A stretch of DNA of 64,000 bases from Candidatus Binataceae bacterium. Lineage in GTDB: Bacteria; Desulfobacterota; Binatia; Binatales; Binataceae. The DNA is taken from NCBI GenBank assembly GCA_035650475.1, contig DASRHP010000001.1, positions 124,001-188,000 of the forward strand. The letters are read 5' to 3'. The notes beneath the pieces are model-generated. The model was not told the DNA's origin. It searched no databases and saw only the letters and a list, made by a program, of their open reading frames with translations. Numbering within the stretch: the stretch's first letter is position 1; each line of letters opens with the position of its first letter. Position numbers and translations under genes: made by a program. Positions 49,927-59,328 of this stretch are shown here, piece by piece.

Positions 49927-51009
49927 ATGTTCCGCGAAGCAATTCAGAGGATGGCGCCGTACGTGCCGGGCGAACAGCCGCGGCCTGGCGAGCACCTGGT
50001 AAAGCTCAACACCAACGAGAATCCCTATCCGCCCTCGCCGCGGGTGCGGCGCGCGGTCGCGCACGCAGTGCTCGGAAGCGCGCTGAAGCTCTATCCGGCA
50101 CCGCAGGCCGACGACTTCGTCGCGGCCGCCGCGCGCCGCTTCGGCGTGCTGCCGCGAATGATTCTCGCGGGCAACGGCTCGGACGAATTGCTCGCGATGC
50201 TCTTCCGCGCAACGCTCGGACCGGGCGACCGGGTCGCGTGGGCAACGCCGACCTATTCGCTATACGACACGCTCGCCGCCGTCCAGGAAGCGCACGCGAT
50301 CACGCCGCCGCTCGGCCCCAATTTCGAACTGCCGTTCGAGGCGCTGGTGCGGGCGCGCGCGCGGCTCACGATCGTGTGCAATCCGAACTCGCCGTCGGGC
50401 ACGCTTACGCCGCGCCGCACGTTGGAGCGGCTGGCGCGGCGGCTTCGACCGCGCCTGCTCGCGATCGACGAGGCCTACGTGGACTTCGCCGAGGAAAATG
50501 CGCTCAGCCTGGTGCGCCGGCTGCCCAACGTGCTCGTGCTGCGCTCGCTGTCGAAGTCGTATTCGCTCGCCGGTATGCGCCTGGGACTGTGCTTCGCGCA
50601 CCCGGCGATTGTCGAGCAACTGCGCAAGGTCAAGGATTCCTACAACCTCAGCCGTGTCGCGATCGCCGCCGGGGCCGCCGCGCTCGACGACGAGGCCTGG
50701 ATGCGCCGCAACGTCGAGCGCGTCAAGCGCACGCGCGCGGCGGTCGTCGAGCGCCTGCGCCGGATGGGCTTCGAGGTTCCGCCGTCGAGCGCGAACTTCG
50801 TGCTCGCGCGGATGGCGGGGCGCGACCTCGGACCACTGGCCGCCGCGCTGCGCCGGCGCGGAATCCTGGTGCGCTATTTCCGTTCGTGGCCCGACGCGCT
50901 GCGCATCTCAATCGGAACGCCGGCCGAGATGGGCGCATTGTTCAAAGCGCTCGAGCCGCTGGCCGCCGCGTTCGCCCCTGCGCCGAGCAACGGCCGCGCG
51001 CGCTCCTAG
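49927..51009 (+). CDS. hisC: Histidinol-phosphate aminotransferase
   Basis: PLP-dependent transaminase of histidine biosynthesis (imidazole acetol-phosphate to histidinol phosphate), 360 residues. PLP features: GNGSDELLAMLFRATL, NPNSPSGTLT, AIDEAYVDFAEE and the PLP Lys in SLSKSYSLAGMRLG. Related aminotransferases (aromatic or phosphonate) could share these marks, so the assignment rests on overall similarity. It is unlinked to other his genes here and lies between cutA and pth on one strand, so a wider role as a general aromatic/histidinol aminotransferase is possible. Confidence 0.85.
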   Translation: MFREAIQRMAPYVPGEQPRPGEHLVKLNTNENPYPPSPRVRRAVAHAVLGSALKLYPAPQADDFVAAAARRFGVLPRMILAGNGSDELLAMLFRATLGPGDRVAWATPTYSLYDTLAAVQEAHAITPPLGPNFELPFEALVRARARLTIVCNPNSPSGTLTPRRTLERLARRLRPRLLAIDEAYVDFAEENALSLVRRLPNVLVLRSLSKSYSLAGMRLGLCFAHPAIVEQLRKVKDSYNLSRVAIAAGAAALDDEAWMRRNVERVKRTRAAVVERLRRMGFEVPPSSANFVLARMAGRDLGPLAAALRRRGILVRYFRSWPDALRISIGTPAEMGALFKALEPLAAAFAPAPSNGRARS

Positions 51010-51038
51010 GGCGCGATGGGCGCGGGGGATGCGACGCG

Positions 51039-51692
51039 ATGAGCCGGCTCGGGCGAATCGTTGCCGCCTTCCGCTCGGCAGGCGCGCGCAAGGAGAGCGC
51101 GTCGGCCGAGCCGCGCTCGCACGCGCGATGGGTCGTCGCGGGGCTCGGCAATCCGGGCGAACAGTACCACTGGTCGCGCCATAACATCGGTTTCCTCGTC
51201 GTCGAACATATGGCCGATTCTCGCGGTGCCAGGTTCCATCGGCGCAAGTTCAAGGGGCTGCTTGCCGAGGTGCGCGTGGACGGCCAGGAGACGCTGCTCG
51301 TCAAGCCGCAGACGTACTACAACCTCAGCGGCGATTGCCTGGCCGCGGTGCTGGGTTACTACAAGATTCCGCCCGAACGGCTGATCGTGGTCCACGACGA
51401 CCTCGACCTCAACTTCGGGCAGCTCCGGCTCAAGCGCGGCGGCAGCGACGCCGGCAACCGCGGCGTGCGCTCGATCGCCGCCTCGCTGGATACGCCTGAA
51501 TTTATCCGGGTACGCGTCGGAATCGGGCATCAGGCACGCGACGAGGATGCCAAGGACTACGTGCTGCACGTCGTACGCGGGCGTCAGCGCCAGGAATACG
51601 AAGCCGTCATTGCGCGCGCCGCCGAGGCGGTCGAAGCCATAATCGCAACCGGCCTCGAGCGCGCGATGAACACCTACAATCAGCGCGCCTAG
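51039..51692 (+). CDS. pth: Peptidyl-tRNA hydrolase
   Basis: Cleaves peptides from prematurely released peptidyl-tRNA. The ATG at 51039 gives 217 residues; the first 30 form an added basic, Ala-rich leader. Family marks: VVAGLGNPGEQYHWSRHNIGFLVVE (catalytic His in SRHNIG), KPQTYYNLSG, VHDDLDLNFGQLRLK (Asp) and GSDAGNRGVRSI. The last motif has the Asn but lacks the His found in the common GGHNGL form. It follows hisC by 29 nt on the same strand and ends the cutA-hisC-pth run. Confidence 0.95.
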   Translation: MSRLGRIVAAFRSAGARKESASAEPRSHARWVVAGLGNPGEQYHWSRHNIGFLVVEHMADSRGARFHRRKFKGLLAEVRVDGQETLLVKPQTYYNLSGDCLAAVLGYYKIPPERLIVVHDDLDLNFGQLRLKRGGSDAGNRGVRSIAASLDTPEFIRVRVGIGHQARDEDAKDYVLHVVRGRQRQEYEAVIARAAEAVEAIIATGLERAMNTYNQRA

Positions 51693-51701
51693 CCGTCGTG
51701 C

Positions 51702-52616
51702 CTACACCGGCGCCTGCTTCGTCGGCATCGGCGCGAGCGACCCGCGATGGCCCCAAATGCTGGGGGCCTCGTGCTTTTGCACCTGCCAGGTCGCGTCGTC
51801 AACCACTCGCGCGCCCCATCCGTACTCGACCTCGAAGCCCGACGGCGAGCGCAGGTAGAACGACATCATGTGGTCGTTCGTATGCCTGCCGAGTGTGCCC
51901 GAGATTTCGATTCCGCGATCCTGGCAAAGATAGTAAGTCGAGCCGACGTCGTCGACGCTGCGCGTCTGGAGCATGAAGTGCATCAGGCGCTTCCTTGCCG
52001 GAATCACGCCAAAGGCGATCGAGTGATGACGCGGGTTGCAGTGCATGAAGGTGAGGCTCAGCGACTGGCCGCTGCGATGCGAGCGCATGTCGATGAAGTC
52101 GCTGATCCGCATGCCGAGCAGGTCACGGTAGAAGTGCAGGCTGCGTGCCGCATCGTCCACCCGCACCACGATGTGGCCCATCCCCTGCTCGCCGGTGACG
52201 AAGCCCGAAATCGCGCGCGGCGACTTGAACGGCTGTTCGAAGTTCATCAGCGGGCCGAAGTAGATTTCGGTCGGGACGCCGCTGGGATCTCTAAGCTTGA
52301 TGAGACCGACCACCCGCCGCGCGCGAGTCTCTTCGGGCGTAGCTTCGGCGACCTCGACGCCGCCGGCGCTTAGGCGCCGGCGGATTTCGTCGAGCGCCGG
52401 CTGGTCGCGCACTTCCCATCCGACGAACGCGACATCGTCGGGGCCGCCGGGCAGAAGGATAAAGCGATGGTGATATTCATCCATCCGCAGGAACATCGAG
52501 CCGTCGGAGTCGGTGCCGTTGACCTGGAGGCCGAGCACTTCGCTGGCAAAGTGCTCCCATCGCGCAAGCTCGCTCACGCCGATACCCAGATATCCGAGTT
52601 GTGTGACGCTCGCCAT
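51702..52616 (-). CDS. Type I extradiol dioxygenase-like VOC protein
   Basis: Two-domain vicinal-oxygen-chelate protein of 304 residues from the ATG at 52616, supported by GGGAGG upstream (a start at 52697 is weak). Iron ligands of BphC-like enzymes are all visible: His in GMGHIVVRV, His in NPRHHSIAFG and Glu in SGFEVEYGW. The catalytic His corresponds to LTFMHCNPRHH. It should open catechol-like rings. It faces pth with 9 nt between stops and lies downstream of panE on the minus strand. No ring-hydroxylating oxygenase or meta-cleavage hydrolase is adjacent. Confidence 0.85.
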   Translation of the reverse strand: MASVTQLGYLGIGVSELARWEHFASEVLGLQVNGTDSDGSMFLRMDEYHHRFILLPGGPDDVAFVGWEVRDQPALDEIRRRLSAGGVEVAEATPEETRARRVVGLIKLRDPSGVPTEIYFGPLMNFEQPFKSPRAISGFVTGEQGMGHIVVRVDDAARSLHFYRDLLGMRISDFIDMRSHRSGQSLSLTFMHCNPRHHSIAFGVIPARKRLMHFMLQTRSVDDVGSTYYLCQDRGIEISGTLGRHTNDHMMSFYLRSPSGFEVEYGWGARVVDDATWQVQKHEAPSIWGHRGSLAPMPTKQAPV

Positions 52617-52730
52617 CTCGGTCCTCCCTTGCGCTCGGCTTGGCTGGCTCGTCCATCCGGCACGCCGCGCGGCCTGTGGCCTCAATCCTAGCGCCAATGC
52701 GTGGCAAATCCAGCGCCGCTTATCGCGCGA

Positions 52731-53657
52731 TCAATGCACGGAACTTTCGCGATAGCGGTCGAGCAGGTTAAGCAGCGCGTGCACGGTTTCGGTCACCGGC
52801 ACCGGAATACCGCGGCGGCGGGCAGCGCGGATCACTGCGCCGGTAAGCGCGTCATGCTCCAGCCGCTTGCCGCGTTCGAGGTCCTGCAAGGTGGAGGGCC
52901 TGACCGCGCGCAGTTGGGTAAACGAACGGCCGATCTGGCGCTCGATGTCCGCCTCGCTTAGTTCGGCGCCCTCGGCGCGCGCCACCGCCACGATTTCGCG
53001 CATCAGGGCGCGCACGGTTGCCAGCCCTTCGGGCGTGTCGATCACGTCCCCGACGCATCGGCGGCTCAGCGCCGTCACCGGGTTGAAGGCCCCGTTCCAC
53101 AACAGCTTCTCCCAGCGCAGCATGCGCATGCGGGGGGTCAGCTCACCGAGAATTCCGGCGCGCTCGAAGACGGCGGCGACGCGGCGCGCGCGCTCGCCGA
53201 GGCGCCCGTCGAGCGGCCCGAACTGAATCACGCCGGTCGTTATGTGGATCAGCTTGCCCGGCGCGGCCAACTCCGCATTGACGCGCGCGTTACCCGCCAT
53301 CACCGCGTCGGCGCCGAAGATACCGGCCAGAACGGCCTCGTTCTCGACGCCGTTCTGGAGCGTGAGCACGGTTGCCTGCGGCGCGAGACATCCGGCGAGC
53401 TCCCGGGCGGCGTCTTCGGTGTCGTAGGTTTTGACGCAGAACAGGACCAGGTCGTAGGGAGCGAATTCGGCCGGACGCGAAGTCGCGGTGACGCGCAGGC
53501 TGAAATCGCCCTTGAAGCTTTTAACCTCCAGTCCGCCTTCGCGGAGCACGCGCAGGTTCTCGCCACGCGCACAAAATACCACCTCCTCGCCCGCCTGTTG
53601 CAGCCGCGCGCCGTAATAGGCGCCGACGGCGCCCGCGCCCATCACCAGGATCTTCAT
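52731..53657 (-). CDS. panE: Ketopantoate reductase
   Basis: NADPH-dependent reductase of pantothenate synthesis, 308 residues. Rossmann fold ILVMGAGAVGAYYGARLQ at the N-terminus. The catalytic Lys is in LRWEKLLWNGAFNP, and the C-terminal helical domain has STLQDLERGKRLEHDALTG with the conserved Glu. The substrate pocket cannot be resolved by eye, and related 2-dehydropantoate reductase-family enzymes reduce other ketoacids; assignment to PanE rests on these family features. No panB or panC gene is in the window. It is followed on the minus strand by the VOC protein 114 nt downstream. Confidence 0.88.
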   Translation of the reverse strand: MKILVMGAGAVGAYYGARLQQAGEEVVFCARGENLRVLREGGLEVKSFKGDFSLRVTATSRPAEFAPYDLVLFCVKTYDTEDAARELAGCLAPQATVLTLQNGVENEAVLAGIFGADAVMAGNARVNAELAAPGKLIHITTGVIQFGPLDGRLGERARRVAAVFERAGILGELTPRMRMLRWEKLLWNGAFNPVTALSRRCVGDVIDTPEGLATVRALMREIVAVARAEGAELSEADIERQIGRSFTQLRAVRPSTLQDLERGKRLEHDALTGAVIRAARRRGIPVPVTETVHALLNLLDRYRESSVH

Positions 53658-53801
53658 CGTGCACCGCGTTAGCTCGTTGGAAGCCCGTCCGCCGCCGTCT
53701 ATAGCACGGGCGGCTTTCCCGCGGCCATCCCGCTTCCGATTCCACGGCGCGGGCGCAACAATGAGGTCGTCGGCAACGCGGCGGTATCAGGGGCGAGCAC
53801 C

Positions 53802-54317
53802 ATGGCGGCGGACATCACGATTCGGCCCGCAATTCGCGGGGACCTCGCTGCAATCACCGAGATCTACAATTATTTTATTCGGAATACCCCGATCACCTTC
53901 GACGTTGAGCCCTACACCGTCGAAACGCGCACACCATGGTTCGACGGCTTCGCCGGCGGTGGGCGCTATCGGCTGTTCGTCGCCGAGCAGGCGGGCGTTG
54001 TGGTCGCCTACGCCGGCTCGATGCCGTTCCATCACAAGCGCGCGTATGAGACCTCGGTGGAGACCACAATCTACTGCGCGTCCGGGATGGAAGGCCGGGG
54101 AGTCGGCACTCGGTTGTACGAGGCGCTGTTCGACGCGATCGGCGGCCAGGACATCCATCGCGCGATGGCCGGAATCACGCTGCCCAATGCGGCCTCGGTC
54201 GCGCTTCACCGACGCTTCGGCTTCACACAGGTGGCGCTGTTCACCGAAAACGGTCGCAAGTTCGGCCGCTACTGGGACGTCGCCTGGTTCGAGAAGCCTT
54301 TCGGCGGCACTTCATAG
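53802..54317 (+). CDS. GNAT N-acetyltransferase, phosphinothricin/methionine sulfoximine acetyltransferase-like
   Basis: Single-domain acetyl-CoA-dependent acetyltransferase of 171 residues. The start ITIRPAIRGDLAAITEIYNYFI and the middle TPITFDVEPYTVETR match the Pat/Bar/MddA group. The CoA-binding loop is MEGRGVGTRLYEALFD, and the end is RRFGFTQVALFTENGRKFGRYWDV. Members acetylate phosphinothricin, methionine sulfoximine or amino acid analogues as detoxification; which one is unclear. It is divergent from panE and converges with the second amidohydrolase, so it is transcribed alone. Confidence 0.88.
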   Translation: MAADITIRPAIRGDLAAITEIYNYFIRNTPITFDVEPYTVETRTPWFDGFAGGGRYRLFVAEQAGVVVAYAGSMPFHHKRAYETSVETTIYCASGMEGRGVGTRLYEALFDAIGGQDIHRAMAGITLPNAASVALHRRFGFTQVALFTENGRKFGRYWDVAWFEKPFGGTS

Positions 54318-54392
54318 TCGCCAAAGGCAACGGCGGCGCCGGCCAAGGGAGCCAGCGCCGCCGCGCCGTGTGATCCGATTTGACTGTCCGGC

Positions 54393-55493
54393 CTAGATGC
54401 CGAGGTGGTAGAGCTCGGCGACGTTGTCGTGCAGCACCCAGTTCTTCTCTTCCTCGCTCATGTGCGCGGTATGCTTCTTGAGCAGTTCCTGCGAATGCGG
54501 CCAGGTCGAGTCGCTGTGCGGAAAGTCGTTGGCCCACATCAGACGCCGGATGTTGCACATGTCTTTCATCTGGAACGCTACCCAGTCGTCCTGGAAGGTC
54601 AGATAGATATTCTCCCGAAAATACTCACTAGGCATCTTGGAGATCGTGCCAGCGGTCAGCCAATAACGATGTCGCTCGTAGGCATGATCCATCCGGTACA
54701 TGTAGTGCGGCACCCAGCCCGCGTCGGCTTCGACGCATGCGATCTTGAGCTTGGGATGGCGTTCGAAAACGCCCGAGAGGATGAGCATCCCGATGATGTC
54801 CTGATTGCCACGGATAATGGAGAGGAAGCTGTTGAGCTTGGGTCCGCGCGCGCGTCCGATCGCGTCTTCGCGGCTGGTCAGGATGTGGAAGCTGAGCGGC
54901 AGGCCCAAATCGATCGCGGCCTCCCAGAACGGATCGTAGATCGGGCTGTCGTAGTCCTCGACCTGCGGATTGCCCGACATCATCACGCCCTTAAGCCCGA
55001 GCTCCTTGATGCGGCGCAGATCCTCGATGCCTTCCTCGACCGAGCGCATCGCGGTCTGCCCCACGCCAATCAGGCGATCCGGATGGGCCGCGCAGTACTC
55101 GGCGATCCAACGGTTGTAGGCGTCGAAGCAGGCCTTCTTGTAATCGTAGTCCTTATGGTTGCAGAGCAGCATTCCGACCGTTGGGTAGATGACCTCGGCG
55201 GCCACCCCATCGCGGTCCTGGTCGGCCATCCGCGCCTCGGGGTCCCATCCGCCGCGATGCAACTCCTCGAACTTGACGCCGAAAGCGGTCAGCGACTCGG
55301 CAGGCTTGCCGGCCGCCGCCACCAGTCCCATCGGAATCGGCCGCGACAGTCCTTCGATGACGAACAGATCGCCCTTGCGGTCGTCGCGCACAAGATGAGG
55401 GGCGCGGTCCCTGAACCTGGGTTCGATGTAGTCGATGTAGGTGTTTGGCGGTTCGGTGATGTGCGAATCCGCCGAGATAATGGGTTTGAGCAT
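54393..55493 (-). CDS. Amidohydrolase family 2 protein
   Basis: 366-residue relative of the protein at 9246, in the amidohydrolase-2 TIM-barrel group. Metal positions: SADSHITEPPNTY near the N-terminus, PLSFHILTSREDA near residue 200, CVEADAGWVPHYMYRM near 255 and MWANDFPHSDSTWPHS near 320. It probably decarboxylates or hydrolyses an aromatic acid or related compound. The two copies in this window differ enough in length and context to suggest separate substrates. It is divergent from the D-aminoacylase-like gene across 229 nt, which could hold opposing promoters but shows no operator I can name. Confidence 0.88.
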   Translation of the reverse strand: MLKPIISADSHITEPPNTYIDYIEPRFRDRAPHLVRDDRKGDLFVIEGLSRPIPMGLVAAAGKPAESLTAFGVKFEELHRGGWDPEARMADQDRDGVAAEVIYPTVGMLLCNHKDYDYKKACFDAYNRWIAEYCAAHPDRLIGVGQTAMRSVEEGIEDLRRIKELGLKGVMMSGNPQVEDYDSPIYDPFWEAAIDLGLPLSFHILTSREDAIGRARGPKLNSFLSIIRGNQDIIGMLILSGVFERHPKLKIACVEADAGWVPHYMYRMDHAYERHRYWLTAGTISKMPSEYFRENIYLTFQDDWVAFQMKDMCNIRRLMWANDFPHSDSTWPHSQELLKKHTAHMSEEEKNWVLHDNVAELYHLGI

Positions 55494-55722
55494 GGCCTCT
55501 CCTCGCTGCGGCTCCCGAGGCGGGAGCCGGGGATACAGACAAGTTCCGTTCCTGCCAATTTGTCTACTAGATGGGCGCCGGGTTTACAACGAAGATCGCG
55601 CGCTGGATCGCGCGCGCGACACTGCGATATAAGTTACAAGGACTCGGGCCGCCTCTGGCCTCCCGATAAGGCGCCGGACGCAAAATGCGGCGTACCGGCC
55701 GGGCGCAAGGAGACTCTCAGGC

Positions 55723-57417
55723 ATGGATTACGATCTCAAGATAACGGGCGGTACGATTATCGACGGCACCGGCGGCCCCGCGTGCGGCGGCGAGGTCGGG
55801 ATCAAGGACCGCAAGATCGCCGCGCTCGGCGAAGCGCCCGGCAGGGCCGCCACCACCATCGACGCCCGTGGACGCGTCGTAGCGCCGGGCTTCATCGACA
55901 TCCACACCCACTACGACGCGCAAATCCTGTGGGATCGGATGATGACAATCTCGCCGTGGCACGGCGTGACCACGGTGGTGATGGGCAATTGCGGCTTTGG
56001 CGTCGCGCCGACCCGCGCCCAGCACCGCGGGCTTATCATGCGCACGCTGGAGAAGGTCGAAGGGATGAGCCTGGAGGCGCTCGAAGCGGGGCTCGGCTAC
56101 GAGTGGCCCTTCGAGACTTTCGACCAGTACCTCGACGCGGTCGAGCGCCGCGGATCGGCGATCAACGTCGGCGCGCTAATCGGCCACACGCCCACCCGGC
56201 TGTACGTGATGGGCGAGGAATCGGTGGAACGATCTGCCAGCGAGGAGGAGATCGCGCGGATGCGCGAGATCGTGCGCGGCGCGCTCCGCGCCGGCGCGCT
56301 CGGCTTTGCGACCTCCAAGTCGGCGACCCACGTCGGCTACAGCGGCAAGCCGGTCCCCAGCCGCAGGGCCGAGATGGCCGAGATCACCGCGCTCGCGAAC
56401 GTCCTCGGCGAGGAAGGTCGCGGAGTGATCCAGGCCACGGTCGGGCGCGAGCTGTTCCTCAAGGAATTCGCCGACCTCGCGCGCGCGACCGGCCGCACCA
56501 TCACCTGGACCGCGCTGCTCGCCGGAATGACCGGCAACAACGACGGCCATCGCCGCCTGCTCGCCCAGTCGCAGGAGCTGTGCGAGCAGGGGATGCGGAT
56601 CATCCCGCAGGTCGCCTGCCGCCCGCTCAACTTCGAGATGACCCTCAAGGAGCCGTTCATCTTCGAGAGCATGTCGCTGTTCAAGCAGATCTCGGCGGCC
56701 GACTTCGACGGCAAGATGAGAGTCTATGCCGACCCCGAATTCCGTGCCGCATTCAAGGCCAAGATCGGGATAAATTCGCAAGGCAGATTCGCCGACCGCT
56801 GGGAGCGCAGTTGGGTGTCGTATTACCCAGGCCGTCCGGAACTCGAGGAGAGCAACCTGGCCGAGCTGGCGCGCCGGCGCGGCACGGACCCGATCGATGT
56901 GATGCTCGATATCGGGCTCGAGACAAAGCTCGAAGCGCGCTTCAGGATCGCGCTGTTCAACTACGAAGAGGACGAGGTGCTCGCGCTGCTCAACGCGAAG
57001 CACACGGTGGTCGGCCTGTCCGACGCCGGCGCCCACGCAAGCCAGCTCTGCGACGCGTGCTTCTCGACCTACCTGATGGGCCACTGGGTGCGCGAGCGCA
57101 AGGCGATCCCGATCGAGCGCGCGGTGTGGATGCTCACGGCGCGTCCGGCCGAAGTCTTCGGGATTAGCGATCGCGGACGGCTGGCGCCCGGGATGGCCGC
57201 CGACGTGGTGGTCTTCGACCCGGACAAGATCGCGTGCGGCCGGTTGCGTCGGATCAATGACCTACCGTCAGGCGCAGATCGGCTGGTCGCCGACGGCTAT
57301 GGCATCGACGCCCTCATCGTAAACGGCACCGTGCTGCGCCGCGACGGGCACGACGCCATCGCGCCGGACGGGCCGTTGCCCGGCCGCCTACTCCGCCACG
57401 GCCGCGCCGTGGCATAA
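55723..57417 (+). CDS. D-aminoacylase / amidohydrolase family 3 protein
   Basis: Zinc amidohydrolase of 564 residues resembling N-acyl-D-amino-acid deacylases. N-terminal beta domain with ITGGTIIDGTGGPACGGEVG. Metal site: PGFIDIHTHYDAQ (two His and Asp). Further on are GNCGFGVAPTR, LIGHTPTRLYVMG and VGLSDAGAHASQLCD (Asp). AAGGAGACT precedes the ATG. A TATAAG element (about 55624) may be its -10. The substrate could be an N-acyl-D-amino acid or another amide. It is divergent from the amidohydrolase-2 gene, and DUF420 follows 74 nt later. Confidence 0.9.
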   Translation: MDYDLKITGGTIIDGTGGPACGGEVGIKDRKIAALGEAPGRAATTIDARGRVVAPGFIDIHTHYDAQILWDRMMTISPWHGVTTVVMGNCGFGVAPTRAQHRGLIMRTLEKVEGMSLEALEAGLGYEWPFETFDQYLDAVERRGSAINVGALIGHTPTRLYVMGEESVERSASEEEIARMREIVRGALRAGALGFATSKSATHVGYSGKPVPSRRAEMAEITALANVLGEEGRGVIQATVGRELFLKEFADLARATGRTITWTALLAGMTGNNDGHRRLLAQSQELCEQGMRIIPQVACRPLNFEMTLKEPFIFESMSLFKQISAADFDGKMRVYADPEFRAAFKAKIGINSQGRFADRWERSWVSYYPGRPELEESNLAELARRRGTDPIDVMLDIGLETKLEARFRIALFNYEEDEVLALLNAKHTVVGLSDAGAHASQLCDACFSTYLMGHWVRERKAIPIERAVWMLTARPAEVFGISDRGRLAPGMAADVVVFDPDKIACGRLRRINDLPSGADRLVADGYGIDALIVNGTVLRRDGHDAIAPDGPLPGRLLRHGRAVA

Positions 57418-57491
57418 GTTGTGCGCGAGGTCGCAATGCGCTGAGATGGTCGACGGGTCGCCACCCGCGGCCCGCCGATCTTCAGGGGTTG

Positions 57492-57950
57492 ATGTTTTCC
57501 TACGACAAGCTCGCGCCGCTCGACGCGATCCTCAACGCCACGGCGGCCGCGCTGCTGGTGGGAGGCTTCATCGCGATTCGCCGCCGCCGCGTGCATGCCC
57601 ATCGCGCGTTCATGCTGAGCGCGTTCGCGGTTTCGATCGCCTTCCTGATTTCCTACTGCATCTATCACTACCACGTTGGCGACGTGCGCTTCGGCGGCCA
57701 GGGATGGGCCCGACCGGTGTATTTCACGATCCTCATCTCGCACATCTCGCTCGCGGCCGTGATCGTACCCCTGGTGCTGATTACACTGGCGCGTGCACTG
57801 CGCGGGCGTTTCGCCCGGCACCGCGCGATCGCGCGCTGGACGCTGCCGCTATGGATCTATGTGTCGATAACCGGCGTAATCGTCTATCTGATGTTGTTCC
57901 AGCTCTATCCGCACCTGCCGCCCGCAGCAGCGCACGCGCCGGCGCCGTAA
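57492..57950 (+). CDS. DUF420 family membrane protein
   Basis: Inner-membrane protein of 152 residues (from the ATG at 57492; a TTG lies 3 nt earlier). Four or so hydrophobic segments: LNATAAALLVGGFIAI, then AFMLSAFAVSIAFLISY, ISHISLAAVIVPLVLI and LWIYVSITGVIVYLMLFQ. The DUF420 hallmark HRAFM plus the His-rich SYCIYHYHVG loop is clear. The His residues could bind heme or copper; the family is often found near cytochrome oxidase assembly genes, although none is seen here. Function unproven. Confidence 0.85.
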   Translation: MFSYDKLAPLDAILNATAAALLVGGFIAIRRRRVHAHRAFMLSAFAVSIAFLISYCIYHYHVGDVRFGGQGWARPVYFTILISHISLAAVIVPLVLITLARALRGRFARHRAIARWTLPLWIYVSITGVIVYLMLFQLYPHLPPAAAHAPAP

Positions 57951-57987
57951 GCAGCGCATCGAACTGCGCTCGCGATGGGGCGCGCGC

Positions 57988-59328
57988 TCAACCGCTGGTC
58001 AGCGCCTCGATCTCGTCGATCGTCTTGGGAGTCGCCGCGGTCAGGACTTCATGGCCGTCGTCGGTGACCAGAACGTCATCCTCGATCCGGATCCCCATCC
58101 CGCGCATGTGCTCGGGTGCGTTCTCGTCGTCGGCAGCGACATAGAATCCGGGTTCGACCGTCAGCACCATGCGCGGCTCCAGCACGCGAGAGCCGCCGCC
58201 GACGCGGTACAGGCCGACGTCGTGCACGTCCATCCCGAGCCAGTGGCTGGTGCGATGCATGTAGTAGCGGCGGTAGGCGGCGTTTTTGATCGCGTCGTCG
58301 AGCGGGCCCTTGACCAGCCCCATCCGGATCATTCCGTCCACCAGCACGCGGAGGGCGGCGTCGTGCACTTCGTCGAAACGCGCGCCGGGCTTGACCGCTT
58401 CGATTCCGCGGCGCTGCGCTTCGAGCACGATCGAGTAGAGGTCGCGCTGGAGGGGACTAAAGCGCGCGCCGACCGGAAACGTGCGCGTGACGTCGGCGGC
58501 GTAAAAGTCGTACTCGCAGCCGGCGTCGATCAGCAGCAGCTCGCCGCCGTCCATCCGGCGATCGTTGTGGATGTAATGCAGGATGGCGGCGTTGGGGCCG
58601 GAGGCGATGATCGAGGGATAGCTCGGGCCCGCGGCGCCGCGCGAGCGGAATTCGTAATCGACCAGCGCCTCGATTTGCCACTCCATCATCCCGCCCCGCG
58701 CGCGCCGCATCGCGGCCTTATGCGCCTCCGCCGAAATCGCCGCCGCCCGGCGCATCGCGTCCAACTCCTCCGGACGCTTCCTCAGCCGCGCCTCGTGAAT
58801 CAGCTCGCGCGGATCGAGCATTGCGATCGGCCCCGAGCCGGTCCGCGGGCGCATTGCCTGCGCACCGCGCACGGCCTCGATCATCCGCGCATTCATCCGC
58901 TCGTTGTTGCCCAGCGGATAATAGACGCGCTCGGCCCGCTCGATATAGCGCGGCAGGACGCGGTCGAGCTCGTCGATCGTGTAGGCCTTGTCGGCGCCGT
59001 AGTCGAGCATCGCCCCTTCTACGCCGGCGCGCCGGCCGGTCCAGGTTTCGCGGTCGCGGTCGCGCGGCCGCACGAACAGGATGAATTCGCCGTCACGGTT
59101 GCCGGGCGCGAAGAGCGCGACTGACTCGGGCTCGGTAAAGCCGGTCAGGTAGTAGAAGTCGCTGTCCTGGCGATAGACGAACTCGACGTCGTTGGAGCGG
59201 ATGGCGACCGGCGCGCTCGGCAGCACGGCGAGCGCGTCACCGATCGCGGCCATGAAGGCCGCGCGCCGCTGCTTGAAGATCGCGCCGCGGCCGTTGGAGC
59301 TCGCGCCGCCCACAGCGCCTACGGCCAT
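57988..59328 (-). CDS. pepP: Xaa-Pro aminopeptidase (M24B, AMP-like)
   Basis: Cleaves the N-terminal residue of peptides with Pro in position 2. The ATG at 59328 gives 446 residues, near the family norm of about 440. Creatinase-like N-domain: FVYRQDSDFYYLTGFTEPES. The metal ligands of the pita-bread fold are LLIDAGCEYDFYAADVTRTF (two Asp), TSHWLGMDVHDVG (His), VLTVEPGFYV (Glu) and GIRIEDDVLVT (Glu). The start overlaps the end of the SMP-30 gene by 10 nt, so the two are translated together on the minus strand. Confidence 0.95.
   Translation of the reverse strand: MAVGAVGGASSNGRGAIFKQRRAAFMAAIGDALAVLPSAPVAIRSNDVEFVYRQDSDFYYLTGFTEPESVALFAPGNRDGEFILFVRPRDRDRETWTGRRAGVEGAMLDYGADKAYTIDELDRVLPRYIERAERVYYPLGNNERMNARMIEAVRGAQAMRPRTGSGPIAMLDPRELIHEARLRKRPEELDAMRRAAAISAEAHKAAMRRARGGMMEWQIEALVDYEFRSRGAAGPSYPSIIASGPNAAILHYIHNDRRMDGGELLLIDAGCEYDFYAADVTRTFPVGARFSPLQRDLYSIVLEAQRRGIEAVKPGARFDEVHDAALRVLVDGMIRMGLVKGPLDDAIKNAAYRRYYMHRTSHWLGMDVHDVGLYRVGGGSRVLEPRMVLTVEPGFYVAADDENAPEHMRGMGIRIEDDVLVTDDGHEVLTAATPKTIDEIEALTSG

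Noticed and set aside
54405..57167. Plus-strand frame of 920 codons across the amidohydrolase and the D-aminoacylase-like gene
   Set aside because: It runs antisense to one supported gene and out of frame with another; no domain is recognised in it.
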